Assembly: GCA_017449285.1 (NCBI GenBank) | Contig: JAFSJX010000020.1 | Span: forward strand, 38,170-102,169 | Source: Treponema sp. | Lineage (GTDB): Bacteria > Spirochaetota > Spirochaetia > Treponematales > Treponemataceae | Direction: 5' to 3' | Length of the DNA stretch: 64,000 nucleotides | In this document: positions 45,293 through 54,523 of the stretch, in pieces | How positions within the stretch are numbered: the stretch's first letter is position 1 | Layout: the number at the start of each line of letters is the position of its first letter | Notes under the pieces: generated by a model | Database searches by the model: none | What the model was told of the DNA's origin: nothing | Seen by the model: the letters and a program-made list of their open reading frames with translations, nothing else | Position numbers and translations under genes: made by a program

Positions 45293-46012
45293 TTACAATC
45301 TTTCCAGCAACCCGACAACCAGTTTCGCGCTCATTTCTGCGGCAGCACCTTCGTTGAACAAACTGGTTGTTTCCTCACTTTCGTCTGCCATATCGCTCAC
45401 ACAGCGAATAATCAGATACGGAATACCGCTCAGATAACACGCATGGGCAACCCCCGCGCCTTCCATCTCCACACAAGCGGGATTGCATACCTGCACAATC
45501 CGTTCTTTTTTGTTTTTGTCCGCAATAAACTGATCTCCGCTGGCAATCCGTCCGAACACCACCCGATGCCCGCAGAACACATCTTCCGTATCTCCATCAG
45601 TAAACGCCGCCTGAGCCGCCTGCTTTAAAGCCTCGTCCGCTGGGAACTCTGAAACTTCCATCTGAGGAATTTGAATCGGCTGATAACCCCACGAAGTCGC
45701 ATCCATATCGTGATACACCGCATCGGTAGACACCACAAAGTCAAACACTTTAAGTCCGTGCTTGATTGCGCCCGCAATTCCTGTGTTGATGATATGGGTC
45801 ACCTTAAACTGCAAAATCAGCCGCTGAGCGCACAAAGCCGCATTCACTTTGCCTACGCCACTTTTGACTATGACAACATTAAGACCGTTAATTTTTCCTT
45901 CGACAAAAGTAAGACCTCCGGCAACTTTTTCTTTGATTTTACCTTTTCCTGCTAGTTTTTTCAGGTATTCAACCTCTTTTTCCATTGCGCCAATAATGCC
46001 AATCTTTTTCAT
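45293..46012 (-). CDS. mtnN: 5'-methylthioadenosine/S-adenosylhomocysteine nucleosidase
   Basis: The 239 residues hydrolyse MTA and SAH to adenine and the ribosyl thioether, recycling SAM by-products. Catalytic parts are GIIGAMEKEVEYL (Glu near 12), NTGIAGAI, and the C-terminal CVEMEGAGVAHACYLSGIPY and RCVSDMAD (Glu and Asp). AAGGAG is seven to eight bases from ATG. CATAAT with TTGCGA-like elements lies upstream on the minus strand. It connects functionally to metK. Confidence 0.95.
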   Translation of the reverse strand: MKKIGIIGAMEKEVEYLKKLAGKGKIKEKVAGGLTFVEGKINGLNVVIVKSGVGKVNAALCAQRLILQFKVTHIINTGIAGAIKHGLKVFDFVVSTDAVYHDMDATSWGYQPIQIPQMEVSEFPADEALKQAAQAAFTDGDTEDVFCGHRVVFGRIASGDQFIADKNKKERIVQVCNPACVEMEGAGVAHACYLSGIPYLIIRCVSDMADESEETTSLFNEGAAAEMSAKLVVGLLERL

Positions 46013-46100
46013 ATTTTTACAACTCCTTACACATTATGTCACATTTTTCTATATTTTCGCAAAGAAATCCAATATTTGCAAGATATTCTACGAAAATCTA

Positions 46101-46129
46101 TTGACCTTTTTTTAAGAATACTTTATATT
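46101..46129 (+). promoter_or_regulatory. promoter of a candidate small RNA
   Basis: TTGACC (46101-46106), exact 17-base spacer, TATATT (46124-46129). It lies in a 242-base intergenic region and does not lead to a start codon; transcription from about 46136 meets a terminator at 46202. Confidence 0.7.
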
Positions 46130-46135
46130 TCTCTC

Positions 46136-46202
46136 AGCAGCAAGAAATAAAAAGTTCATAACCGAAAGGGTTGCGTTTTTCCTCCTTTACGCAACCTTTT
46201 TT
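46136..46202 (+). ncRNA. candidate ~67-nt small RNA with anti-SD terminator loop
   Basis: Bounded by the promoter above and an intrinsic terminator: stem GGTTGCGT (46169-46176) / ACGCAACC (46189-46196), extended by AAA/TTT, then six T. The 12-base loop reads TTTTCCTCCTTT, complementary to AGGAGG. No start codon with SD fits in 67 bases. The only plus-strand gene nearby (46255) has its own -10 after the terminator, so this is not its leader. Confidence 0.6.
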
Positions 46203-46241
46203 GTCTTTAAAATAGTATATCATACTTTTTCAATTTCGTGA

Positions 46242-46247
46242 TATAAT
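46242..46247 (+). promoter_or_regulatory. extended -10 of the esterase gene
   Basis: TGATATAAT, with seven bases to ATG 46255 and no SD. A -35 is not clear. Leaderless type. Confidence 0.6.
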
Positions 46248-46254
46248 TTTATCC

Positions 46255-47091
46255 ATGAAATACGAAACAATTTCGCTTCCTGTTCACTACAGGGACAAAC
46301 TACAAAATGACAATCAGATTCCCCGACTGACCACGTATTTGCTCGACAATTACGAATCGCTTGACCCGAACCGAATTCGTCCGCTGGTGATTATTTGTCC
46401 AGGCGGTGGCTACGACCATCTTTCCGCACGAGAGGCAGAAGCGATTGCGATTCGTTTTAACAATATGGGTTTTCAGGCGGTGCTTTTGTGGTACAGCCTT
46501 GCGCCAATGGAATTTCCTGCCGCCGTCTGCGACCTTGCCGAAGCCGTGTATTATGCAAGGACGCATGCCGATGACTGGCACATTGACGTACAAAAAATTA
46601 TCTGCTGCGGGTTTAGTGCGGGCGGACATCTGTGTGCTACGCTTGGCTGTTATTGGAATACTGATTTGCTTAGCGATTACCTTCCATACAAAAGCGAAGA
46701 AATCAAACCGAACGCGCTTATTTTAAGTTATCCCGTCATCACTGCGGACGAACATTTTTGCCACAAAAAATCAATTAACCTTGTGCTTGGCTCAACGAAA
46801 AAATTTTCCCGAAATGACGTAAGCCTTGAATTCCATGTGACCTCAAATTTTCCGCCTACATTCCTTTGGCACACTGTTGCTGACGTATCTGTTCCCGCAG
46901 AAAATTCTTTGCTTTTTGCGAATGCCTTGCGCCGCGCAGGAGTGCCGTTCGAGTACCATCTTTTTAACCGCGGAAAACACGGACTAGGACTTGCCACCGC
47001 AGAAACTTCAAAACCAGACGGCTACGCAATTGAGCCGGAATGTGCCGTGTGGACGGAATTATTTTTAAACTGGTGGAAAGGAATAAAATAA
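46255..47091 (+). CDS. alpha/beta-hydrolase esterase
   Basis: 278 residues with CPGGGYDHLS (oxyanion-like), IICCGFSAGGHLCATLG (nucleophile elbow) and RGKHGLGLATAE with the His, as in acetyl-esterase/BD-FAE proteins of carbohydrate degraders. It has no signal peptide, so it is cytoplasmic. The substrate is probably an acetylated sugar, by family only. The ATG has no SD; TATAAT lies seven bases before it. Confidence 0.85.
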   Translation: MKYETISLPVHYRDKLQNDNQIPRLTTYLLDNYESLDPNRIRPLVIICPGGGYDHLSAREAEAIAIRFNNMGFQAVLLWYSLAPMEFPAAVCDLAEAVYYARTHADDWHIDVQKIICCGFSAGGHLCATLGCYWNTDLLSDYLPYKSEEIKPNALILSYPVITADEHFCHKKSINLVLGSTKKFSRNDVSLEFHVTSNFPPTFLWHTVADVSVPAENSLLFANALRRAGVPFEYHLFNRGKHGLGLATAETSKPDGYAIEPECAVWTELFLNWWKGIK

Positions 47092-47093
47092 AT

Positions 47094-47205
47094 GTGGACA
47101 AAGCGGTAGCGATGGAAGCCCCGAAGTACCTGCCGAATGGCAGGTATGAGCGTAAGCGAAGGGCGGACGTAGCGACCGATGCGAAGCAGCGGGACCGCCC
47201 ACAAC
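47094..47205. repeat. intergenic repeat with two hairpins
   Basis: A perfect hairpin TACCTGCC / GGCAGGTA with a 4-base loop (47127-47146) and GGGCGG (47161-47166) / CCGCCC (47195-47200). GCGTAAGC and GCGAAGC motifs alternate, as at 17.7-18.1 kb. It lies between convergent genes and is too A/T-poor for a classic terminator. Confidence 0.55.
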
Positions 47206-47207
47206 TT

Positions 47208-49115
47208 CTATTTATACAACGCCTTGATTTCTTTTGCGTAAAGGTCGTTGATTTTATAGCGCATGATTTCCTGCTTGGCAGAAAGTTCCACGCCCACCTC
47301 AAACGGTTTTTCCAAAAGACCGACCTTGTTGATTCTCTCGTACATCTTAAAGCCGTTTTTCGCGTTGATTCTCAATCCAACCTCGTTTTCAATCAGATGA
47401 TTTATTTCTGACGTTTTCAGCAAATCAGCGTAAGTTTTGTATTCAAGCCCGCTTTCTTTCGCAAATCCTTCCACTTCATCTTTTTCGGGAACAATGAGCG
47501 CGGCAAGATACCGCTGATCCTGCCCGACGACAACTGCCGCCTGAATGTAGCGTGACTCCTGAATTTTCATCTCAATGGGAAGAGGCTCTACGTTTTCGCC
47601 ACCCAACTGCACAATCGTGTCCTTGGCTCGACCGCGAAGCACAATCTCGTTGTGGCGGGTCAAAATGGCAATGTCGCCTGTGTTGAACCATTCGTCTTCG
47701 TTGATTGCTTTTTTGGTCAGGTCGGGGCGTTTGTAGTAGCCCTTCATCACCGTGCCGCCTTTGATTTCAAGCACGCCTTTCTTGCAGCGGCCCAAATCTT
47801 TTCCCGTCTCAAAATCAACGACGCGGGCGGAAATACCACGAATCGGAGAGCCAACGTTGCCGAACACAGATTTCTTAATCGGGCGAACGGAAATAATCGG
47901 GGCGGTTTCAGTCAATCCGTAGCCTTCCACCAGTTTTATGCCAATAGCCCAAAAGAATGCGTCCACCGCACGAGGTAACGCTCCGCCGCCTGCAACGCCC
48001 GCACGGAATCCTGTTCCCAGCATAGCGCGGATTTTCCTGAACACAAGCGCACCGCCCAACAGTTTAATCGGATACAAAACCAGCCAGGGAATGACAAATC
48101 CAGGCCACTGAAGCCACCGCTTGTCGATTCCAAAGCGCGAAGTCTTATCAAACAACACGCGGTCAATCTTAGAATGAATCAGCGCGACACGCACAAAAAA
48201 GCGGAAGAGAAGATAGACAATGCCGCCAGTCTTACGCATATTGCGGTAAATGCCGTCGTAGACTGCCTCAAAGACGCGCGGCACGGCAGGAAGCACCTGC
48301 GGGTTCAATGCCTTCAAATCCGCAAGCAACGCCGCACCAATCGGCTTTGAATAGCAAATCGTCGCCGCCTGGCTCATGACGACATATTCCACGGCACGCT
48401 GGAACGCATGCCATACGGGAAGCACCATGATGCCACGGTCACCAGGATAGAGGAAAATGCGCTCGTCAACCTCGTCAAGCTGCGTGATAAAGTTTCCGTT
48501 AGAAAGCATAACACCCTTGGGCTGACCAGTCGTACCCGATGTAAAGATAATCGTCACGATGTCGTCCCAGTCACCCTTGTCAATTTCCTCATTCACTTTG
48601 TCGGGATTCTGCTCGTTATATGCTATTCCTGCCTTAATGATGTCGTTGAACGTAAGCAGAGTGACTTCCGCTTCTTTTGCACTATTGTTGTCTTTGTCCG
48701 TAGGCTCTTCAAAAGAAATAAGTGTTGTAATCAATGGAAGCTGGTCTCGCAAAGCAAGAATCTTCTGAATCTGCGAAGAATTCTCCACGACAACGACTTT
48801 GACTTCTGCAAAAGAAAGGATATACGCCAAATCATTGGAAGTCGCATCACAACCGCGAGGCACGTCAACGGCACCGATAGCCATAATGCCCATATCTGCA
48901 TGTTCCCATTCCCAGCGGTTGTCACTGATAAGACCGATATGTTCACCACGCTGTACGCCCAAAGATAAAAGACCGCCCGCAAAATCAAGCGCATCTTCAT
49001 ACGCATCCTTGTATGAAATCGGCGTAAATTTGCCGTCCTGCTTGTACATTTGATACGCCACATCGGAATATTCCTGTGCCTGTTTGCGAAAGATTTTTAC
49101 CAGCGTTTTTTCCAT
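47208..49115 (-). CDS. long-chain acyl-CoA synthetase-like AMP-forming enzyme
   Basis: 635 residues. AMP-binding motifs are IIFTSGTTGQPKGVMLSNGN (about 188-207), GYGLTETAPIISV (about 397-409), NTGDIAIL and the C-terminal GRAKDTIVQLGGENVEPLPIE. Length and layout match bacterial FadD15-like long-chain enzymes, with fatty-acid activation most likely. GGAG lies nine bases before ATG 49115; the GTG at 49130 is an upstream alternative. Confidence 0.9.
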   Translation of the reverse strand: MEKTLVKIFRKQAQEYSDVAYQMYKQDGKFTPISYKDAYEDALDFAGGLLSLGVQRGEHIGLISDNRWEWEHADMGIMAIGAVDVPRGCDATSNDLAYILSFAEVKVVVVENSSQIQKILALRDQLPLITTLISFEEPTDKDNNSAKEAEVTLLTFNDIIKAGIAYNEQNPDKVNEEIDKGDWDDIVTIIFTSGTTGQPKGVMLSNGNFITQLDEVDERIFLYPGDRGIMVLPVWHAFQRAVEYVVMSQAATICYSKPIGAALLADLKALNPQVLPAVPRVFEAVYDGIYRNMRKTGGIVYLLFRFFVRVALIHSKIDRVLFDKTSRFGIDKRWLQWPGFVIPWLVLYPIKLLGGALVFRKIRAMLGTGFRAGVAGGGALPRAVDAFFWAIGIKLVEGYGLTETAPIISVRPIKKSVFGNVGSPIRGISARVVDFETGKDLGRCKKGVLEIKGGTVMKGYYKRPDLTKKAINEDEWFNTGDIAILTRHNEIVLRGRAKDTIVQLGGENVEPLPIEMKIQESRYIQAAVVVGQDQRYLAALIVPEKDEVEGFAKESGLEYKTYADLLKTSEINHLIENEVGLRINAKNGFKMYERINKVGLLEKPFEVGVELSAKQEIMRYKINDLYAKEIKALYK

Positions 49116-49336
49116 ATCGTTGCGCTCCACTCATTGAAAATGACAAAATTCATTTTTTTGTAAAGTTATCTTCTTAGTATACACTTGTTTTCCTTAAAAT
49201 GCAATGAAAAAACGAAGGTATCACAGAAATAACAGATTTTATAAAAAACCATTCTTTATCTCTTGTGAGTATATTCGTTTCAGAGTACAATAAAACTATC
49301 GGCATGTTCGATAAACATACACAAAGGAAGCATACT

Positions 49337-50362
49337 ATGGCAGATAAAGATTTTGACTTGATTACATTTGGCGAAATAATGTTACGCTTGTCGCCGCCAA
49401 CTAATCAGCGTATTGGTCGCTGTGACTCTTTTGAAAAACACGCTGGCGGCGCAGAATTAAATGTGGCTTCGGGTGTTTCCCTGCTTGGCTTACGCACAGG
49501 AGTTATTACGCAACTGCCGCACAATGACATCGGCTTTTTCGTCAAAAACCGCATCCGCTTTAGCGGCGTAAGCGATGATTTTATCATTTTTGACCATAAT
49601 CCTGATGCGCGCCTTGGCATTTATTTTTATGAGAATGGCGCATACCCACGTAAGCCTAAAGTTGTCTATGACCGCCGCCACTCATCCATCTGGAAAATGA
49701 AATTGGAGGACGTTCCCGAAAGCGTTTATTCTTCCACACGAATGTTCTACACTTCTGGTATTACGCTCGCCGTTTCGGAAAATCTGCGCAACATCGCCAT
49801 CGAAATGATTAAGCGGTTCAAGCAAAGCGGCGCACAGATTGCTTTTGACGTAAATTATCGCGCCACGCTCTGGGACGAAAATACTGCCCGCGAAACTATT
49901 AAAAAAGTTCTGCCGTATGTAGACATTCTGTTCATTTCCGAAGAAAGTTGCCGCCGTATGTTCCAAAAGACTGGTACGCTTCAGGATATGCACCGCGAAT
50001 TCTGCAAAGACTTTCCCAATATCAAATACATTGCCTCGTCTGAACGTGAGGTCATCTCGCCAAAAAATCATTCGTTCACATCCACTGTTTACAGCCACGA
50101 AAACGACACATTCTACACCGAAGAGCCGTACAAAAATATCGATGTGGTAGACCGTATTGGTAGCGGAGATGCTTTTTGTGCGGGCGTTTTGTTCGGTCTG
50201 CTTAAATACAATGACCCCAAAAAAGCGATGGAATTTGGAAACGCCACCTGTGCCACCAAGAATACCGTTTTTGGCGACCTGTTGATTTCTGACTTTAACG
50301 AAATCAGCACAATGATTGCTTCGCACCAAAACAAAGGTCACCAAAGCGAAATGAATCGATAG
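49337..50362 (+). CDS. PfkB-family sugar kinase, probable 2-keto-3-deoxygluconate kinase
   Basis: 341 residues with GEIMLRLSPPTNQRIG and GGAELNVASGVSLLGLRTG near the N-terminus and DRIGSGDAFCAGVLFGLL with the catalytic Asp. The opening MLRLSPP and length fit KDG kinase. With uxaB and the nearby sugar importer it suggests hexuronate catabolism. AAAGGAAG lies before ATG 49337; the ORF to 49265 has no support. Confidence 0.85.
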   Translation: MADKDFDLITFGEIMLRLSPPTNQRIGRCDSFEKHAGGAELNVASGVSLLGLRTGVITQLPHNDIGFFVKNRIRFSGVSDDFIIFDHNPDARLGIYFYENGAYPRKPKVVYDRRHSSIWKMKLEDVPESVYSSTRMFYTSGITLAVSENLRNIAIEMIKRFKQSGAQIAFDVNYRATLWDENTARETIKKVLPYVDILFISEESCRRMFQKTGTLQDMHREFCKDFPNIKYIASSEREVISPKNHSFTSTVYSHENDTFYTEEPYKNIDVVDRIGSGDAFCAGVLFGLLKYNDPKKAMEFGNATCATKNTVFGDLLISDFNEISTMIASHQNKGHQSEMNR

Positions 50363-50376
50363 CATGGTCGCTGGGC

Positions 50377-50424
50377 AAAGTGACTGCAACGATGGTTGTA
50401 ACACATTCTGTCACCATTTTTTTG
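50377..50424 (+). terminator. possible terminator after the sugar kinase
   Basis: GTGAC ... GTCAC enclosing GCAAC gatg GTTGT, followed by seven T. The stem is broken by internal loops, so moderate support only. Confidence 0.35.
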
Positions 50425-50446
50425 TCTTTTTTTCCTATAATTTCAC

Positions 50447-50475
50447 TTTACTTTCTTTCGTAATCATTATATACT
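50447..50475 (+). promoter_or_regulatory. promoter of the Rrf2 regulator
   Basis: TTTACT (50447-50452), 17 bases, TATACT (50470-50475), about 28 bases before GTG 50504. Confidence 0.6.
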
Positions 50476-50494
50476 ACTAGTGTAGTAGGAAATA
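50472..50494 (+). promoter_or_regulatory. predicted Rrf2/CymR-type operator at the regulator's own promoter
   Basis: TACTACTAGTGTAGTAGGAAATA, a partial palindrome overlapping -10 and the transcription start. It aligns with the cysK site at 51032-51054 over TACTA-T and TAGGAAATA. Confidence 0.6.
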
Positions 50495-50503
50495 GGGGGA
50501 ATT

Positions 50504-50941
50504 GTGAAAATCTCGACTCGCGGACGATATGCGCTCCGATTTATGATTGACTTGGCTCAGCACAACAACGGCACCTATGTTGCGCTCAAAGATGTTTCGG
50601 CGCGACAGAATATTTCTATCAAGTACTTGGAGCAGATTACCTCGCTCCTCAGCAAATTCGGACTGCTTATCAGTGTACGCGGACCACAAGGTGGCTACAA
50701 ACTGGCAAAACGTGCCGATGAATACAGCGTGGCAGAAATCCTGCGCATTACGGAAGGAAGTCTTGCCCCTGTCAGCTGCCTTGAAACCCCCGTGAATACT
50801 TGTTCGCGCAAAGAATTCTGTCAGACACTCAAACTGTGGGAAGGCTTGAACAAAGTAATCAATGACTATCTAACCAGCGTTTCTTTGGAAGATTTGATTC
50901 ATGGCAGTACAGAAAACGAATATTTTTGTTATATGATTTAG
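50504..50941 (+). CDS. Rrf2-family transcriptional regulator (CymR/IscR-like)
   Basis: 145 residues starting with GTG (KISTRGRYALRFMIDLA) after AGGGGGAATT. The winged HTH has ISIKYLEQITSLLSKFGLLIS and VRGPQGGYKLAKRADEYSVAEIL. Cys residues occur at SCLETPVNTCSRKEFC, the spacing seen in Fe-S-binding members and many others. cysK follows and has a similar operator, so it likely represses cysteine synthesis and itself. Confidence 0.9.
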   Translation: MKISTRGRYALRFMIDLAQHNNGTYVALKDVSARQNISIKYLEQITSLLSKFGLLISVRGPQGGYKLAKRADEYSVAEILRITEGSLAPVSCLETPVNTCSRKEFCQTLKLWEGLNKVINDYLTSVSLEDLIHGSTENEYFCYMI

Positions 50942-50998
50942 TTATTTTCCGCAAACGGCAGAAATTTTTTGTTCAGTCAACAATTTTGAAAAAAGCAC

Positions 50999-51027
50999 TT
51001 GACGAAAAAAGAAGAATCTTTTATACT
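50999..51027 (+). promoter_or_regulatory. cysK promoter
   Basis: TTGACG (50999-51004), 17 bases, TATACT (51022-51027). Confidence 0.8.
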
Positions 51028-51031
51028 TAAT

Positions 51032-51054
51032 ACATACTAATCCGATAGGAAATA
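51032..51054 (+). promoter_or_regulatory. predicted Rrf2/CymR-type operator at cysK
   Basis: ACATACTAATCCGATAGGAAATA, at the predicted transcription start, shares TACTA-T and TAGGAAATA with the site at 50472-50494. Confidence 0.6.
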
Positions 51055-51075
51055 AAACTTTTTAAGGAGATAGAC

Positions 51076-52005
51076 ATGGCAAAAATCGCTACAAAAATCA
51101 CAGATTTGATTGGGCACACTCCGTTGCTCGAACTGAAAAATCTGGAAGAAAAACTGGGCCTGGAGGCAAAACTCGTTGCCAAACTGGAATATTTTAATCC
51201 TGCAGGAAGCGTAAAAGACCGCATTGCAAAGGCGATGATTGATGACGCATTCAAATCGGGCAAAGTGACCAAAGACTCCGTCATTATTGAACCGACTTCT
51301 GGCAACACTGGTATTGGATTGGCTTCTGTTGCGGCAAGTTACGGATTAAAAATCATTCTGACCATGCCAGAAACAATGTCCATTGAGCGTCGTAATCTGC
51401 TTAAAGCATACGGTGCGGAACTGGTTCTGACCGATGGTTCAAAAGGCATGAAAGGTGCAATTGAAAAGGCAGAAGAATTGGCCCGCGATACACCGCACAG
51501 TTTTATCCCCGGTCAGTTTACCAATCAAGTGAACCCCAAGACCCACGAAGAAACAACTGGTCCTGAAATCTGGGAAGACACCGATGGCGCAGTAGATATT
51601 TTTATTGCAGGTGTAGGAACGGGCGGAACTATCAGCGGAACGGGTAAATTCCTCAAATCAAAAAAACCCGCCGTAAAACTGATTGCCATTGAACCGGCAG
51701 GTTCTCCCGTGCTTTCAAAAGGCATTGCAGGACCGCATAAAATTCAGGGCATTGGCGCGGGCTTTGTTCCAGAGACAACCAATACAAAGATTCTGGACGA
51801 AATCATTACCGTAGAAAATGATGATGCGTTCGCAACTGGAAAAGAACTTGCTAGAACAGAAGGATTCTTGGTCGGCATTTCTTCTGGCGCGGCATTATGG
51901 GCAGCCATTCAGGTAGCAAAAAGACCAGAAAACAAAGGCAAGACAATCGTTGTGCTTTTGCCTGATACTGGCGACCGCTACCTGTCTACCCCGTTGTTCT
52001 CGTAA
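51076..52005 (+). CDS. cysK: cysteine synthase A
   Basis: 309 residues. The PLP Lys is in [14 protein letters not shown] (Lys 47). [26 protein letters not shown] and the C-terminal [10 protein letters not shown] complete the site. It joins O-acetylserine and sulfide to form cysteine. AAGGAGAT precedes ATG. It is preceded by the Rrf2 gene with its own promoter, and a terminator-like hairpin follows. Confidence 0.97.
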   Translation: MAKIATKITDLIGHTPLLELKNLEEKLGLEAKLVAKLEYFNPAGSVKDRIAKAMIDDAFKSGKVTKDSVIIEPTSGNTGIGLASVAASYGLKIILTMPETMSIERRNLLKAYGAELVLTDGSKGMKGAIEKAEELARDTPHSFIPGQFTNQVNPKTHEETTGPEIWEDTDGAVDIFIAGVGTGGTISGTGKFLKSKKPAVKLIAIEPAGSPVLSKGIAGPHKIQGIGAGFVPETTNTKILDEIITVENDDAFATGKELARTEGFLVGISSGAALWAAIQVAKRPENKGKTIVVLLPDTGDRYLSTPLFS

Positions 52006-52011
52006 GAATGA

Positions 52012-52036
52012 CACTGTCGGGCTTTTCCCGATGGTG
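52012..52036 (+). terminator. terminator-like hairpin after cysK
   Basis: CACTGTCGGG (52012-52021) / CCCGATGGTG (52027-52036), eight of ten pairs, followed by a T-rich stretch. Confidence 0.5.
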
Positions 52037-52043
52037 CTTTCTG

Positions 52044-52805
52044 TTATTTTCTGCATTCATACAAAATGATTGCGGAAGCCTGTGCTACGTTAAGGCTTTC
52101 CAACTGCTGTTCGCCGTCAGACGCGCCACAGGGTATGGTCACTAAGTAGTCGCAGTTTTGTTTTACCTCTCTAGAAATCCCGTGTTCTTCGTTGCCAAGG
52201 ACGATGAGCGCGGGTTTTCCTTTGCGCAGGGCAGAAATAGAACTGACTGGCTCTGTTGTCCCAACATCCGTGCCAAACCGAACCATTTTGCCCTTCATCG
52301 CCTGAAGTAAGCGCGTAATAGAATGAATGCAGTAAATGTTCACGTATTCCATGCCGCCCTGCGCCACTCGGTAAGAACTGGTGGTGATACTGGACTGCGC
52401 CTCATCAATCGGGATAATGATATTCCTAAAGCCAAAAAACGCCGCACTCCGCACGATTGCGCCCAAATTGTTTGCGTTTCCCACGCGGTCAAGCAGAATC
52501 GCGCTTTCCTTGTGGTGCAACCATTCGTCCGTAATGTCAGTATTCAACGTTACAATACGCGGCTCTTCCATCATCGCAACCACACCCTGATGATGTACGC
52601 TCCCGCATAATTTTTCCAAATCTGCGTCTTCTACCAGATTATACGGTGCTTTGCGGCTTGCCATCTGCTTGCACAAATCGCCAAATTCAAATTTTCTGTC
52701 TTTATTAAAATAGAGCCGCCGTATTTTTTCGCTATGTACTTTTGCAAGTGCTTTTACTGCTTCCAGTCCGCAAACGGCAAGTTCTTTTTTCTGCGTGTTC
52801 TTCAT
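52044..52805 (-). CDS. SpoU/TrmH-family rRNA methyltransferase (RlmB-like)
   Basis: 253 residues with motif 1 DRVGNANNLGAIVRSAAFFG, motif 2 LIVLGNEEHGISREVKQNC and motif 3 VTIPCGASDGEQQLESLNVAQA. RlmB or TsnR-like 2'-O-methylation is expected; the target is not certain. It converges with cysK. A second SpoU gene is at 1789. Confidence 0.88.
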   Translation of the reverse strand: MKNTQKKELAVCGLEAVKALAKVHSEKIRRLYFNKDRKFEFGDLCKQMASRKAPYNLVEDADLEKLCGSVHHQGVVAMMEEPRIVTLNTDITDEWLHHKESAILLDRVGNANNLGAIVRSAAFFGFRNIIIPIDEAQSSITTSSYRVAQGGMEYVNIYCIHSITRLLQAMKGKMVRFGTDVGTTEPVSSISALRKGKPALIVLGNEEHGISREVKQNCDYLVTIPCGASDGEQQLESLNVAQASAIILYECRK

Positions 52806-52856
52806 TTTATTTTTTCCATCATTTTCGCGCCAAACACAAAAACTTCCTCACACTAT

Positions 52857-52888
52857 AAAAAAACGGCACCTGAAAATCAAGTGCCGTT
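52857..52888 (-). terminator. terminator of the sugar ABC operon
   Basis: Minus strand: AACGGCAC (52888-52881) and GTGCCGTT (52869-52862) around an 11-base loop, followed by T-rich sequence. It is just after the substrate-binding gene. Confidence 0.9.
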
Positions 52889-52912
52889 AAACCTAAGCGT
52901 TATCGCTCAGAA

Positions 52913-54523
52913 CTATTTCAGAAGGCGTTCTGAGTTAGCAATTTTCATTGCTTCGTCTTCCCAAGCCTTACCACCGTTCTTGTCGAAGTCTGCTACCCAA
53001 GCATCCCAGTTAGCCTTTGTGAACTGGCGATTGCCTTTCAGGAATTCTGAGATACCCTGATTGTAGAAGCGTTCAACGTCTGCTGTCGGCTGCGGCAGTT
53101 TTGCAACACCGTTACAAGCAGTCCACGGCTTAGACTGCATCGTACGCAGAGTCTTCAAAGGAGACAGTTCCTTCTTTGACTTTGCAGTTACATACGGACC
53201 GTAGCGAGAAGCAAGTTCTGCATCACCGTTGTAGTAAACCAGGTTGCGAAGCTGTGTGAGCGGCTGCATAGATGATTTACCATAGCCTTTCTTAGGATCG
53301 GGGATACCGTCCATAGTCGGTGCGCCATTCTTCATCACATAGTTTACACCCTCAACACCATAGCCGAGCAGATAGTAACCCTCGTCAGAAGACATCCATT
53401 CAAGAAGGCTTGCAATGACCTGTTTCTTGCTTACTTTCTTTCCCTTCAAAGGACCAGCCTTCATAGTAACAGAGTCTTTTTCCGCTGCCTTAGAAATACA
53501 CAGCGTGCGATATGACTGCTCATATACACCTGCTGATGAAAGACCTTTCGGTCCTACCGGCGGGTCAATAACAACCAAGTCACCATTCGGGAAGTTGTTG
53601 TCGAACGGAGAATAGTTTGATTCACCGTGCAACGCCATATTCTGCTCGCGGAAGATACCAAAGCGTCCCTGTTTCCAAGAAGCGCGGAAGTCATCTTTCT
53701 TGTATGCCAGCCAGTTCGGGTCGATAACCTTTGCATCAACAATGCTCTTTACATAAGAGAGAGCCTCGAAATATTCAGGCTTCTTGATGTTCAGACCAGC
53801 ATTCTTTTTGGTCATATTCCATGTACCAGCAACTCCATACGCGCCCATCAATGGGTCAAAACGAGTTCCAAGACCTTCGCTGATTGGTTTTGTCTCCAAG
53901 AATGCACCGAAACCGTATGTATCAGCCTTGCCATTTCCATCGGGATCTTTTTCAGTAAAAGCCTTCATAACTGCAAGGAATTCATCAGTTGTCTTCGGAA
54001 CTGAAAGACCAAGTTTCTTCAGCCAGTCTTCACGGATAATAACACCTTCATTGCGGACGATTGTTCCCGGCTGAGCCAAACCATAAGATTTGCCATCTAC
54101 TGATGAATGTTCGCGTGAATCCTTGTCGTACAAAAGTTTTGTACGGTTCGGCATCATCGCATACATATCATCTACTTCTGAAACAAGCCGCTGCTTAACC
54201 AACAACTGGAACGCCTGGTCACCACACTGGAAAATATCCGGCAATGAGTTTGCAGCACCAGCGGCATTGATTTTCTGCAACTGGTCATTTTCTGATGACG
54301 GAAGAGCAGTCGCAATCAAGTTAATACCAAGCTTTTCGCGGATAATCTTGTAAGCAACCCAATCTGTCGGTGGCGGACCTGCTTCTGTAACGGCTGCACC
54401 ATACCAAAGTTCAATATCAACAGTACCGTCTTTGTTCACCTTCCACTTTTTTGCAGCAAAAGCGGGAGTAGCAATAGCAAGAATAAGAGCAACAAGTGCC
54501 AAATTCTTCAGCAAATTTTTCAT
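52913..54523 (-). CDS. sugar ABC transporter substrate-binding protein
   Basis: About 536 residues starting MKNLLKNLALVALILAIATP with a cleavable signal ending AFA-A; there is no lipobox Cys. The family-1-type body contains EKDPDGNGKADTYGFGAF and VIREDWLKKLGLSVPKTTDEF, as in LplA-like oligo- or uronide-binding proteins. An AAGGAGG SD is eight bases from ATG. It is downstream of two permease genes and after its stop lies a strong terminator. No ATPase gene is adjacent; a shared MsmX-type ATPase elsewhere is usual for this class. Confidence 0.88.
   Translation of the reverse strand: MKNLLKNLALVALILAIATPAFAAKKWKVNKDGTVDIELWYGAAVTEAGPPPTDWVAYKIIREKLGINLIATALPSSENDQLQKINAAGAANSLPDIFQCGDQAFQLLVKQRLVSEVDDMYAMMPNRTKLLYDKDSREHSSVDGKSYGLAQPGTIVRNEGVIIREDWLKKLGLSVPKTTDEFLAVMKAFTEKDPDGNGKADTYGFGAFLETKPISEGLGTRFDPLMGAYGVAGTWNMTKKNAGLNIKKPEYFEALSYVKSIVDAKVIDPNWLAYKKDDFRASWKQGRFGIFREQNMALHGESNYSPFDNNFPNGDLVVIDPPVGPKGLSSAGVYEQSYRTLCISKAAEKDSVTMKAGPLKGKKVSKKQVIASLLEWMSSDEGYYLLGYGVEGVNYVMKNGAPTMDGIPDPKKGYGKSSMQPLTQLRNLVYYNGDAELASRYGPYVTAKSKKELSPLKTLRTMQSKPWTACNGVAKLPQPTADVERFYNQGISEFLKGNRQFTKANWDAWVADFDKNGGKAWEDEAMKIANSERLLK

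Noticed and set aside
46136..46202. Terminator as the 3' end of mtnN
   Set aside because: mtnN is transcribed leftward from 46012; the hairpin and T-tract face the plus strand.
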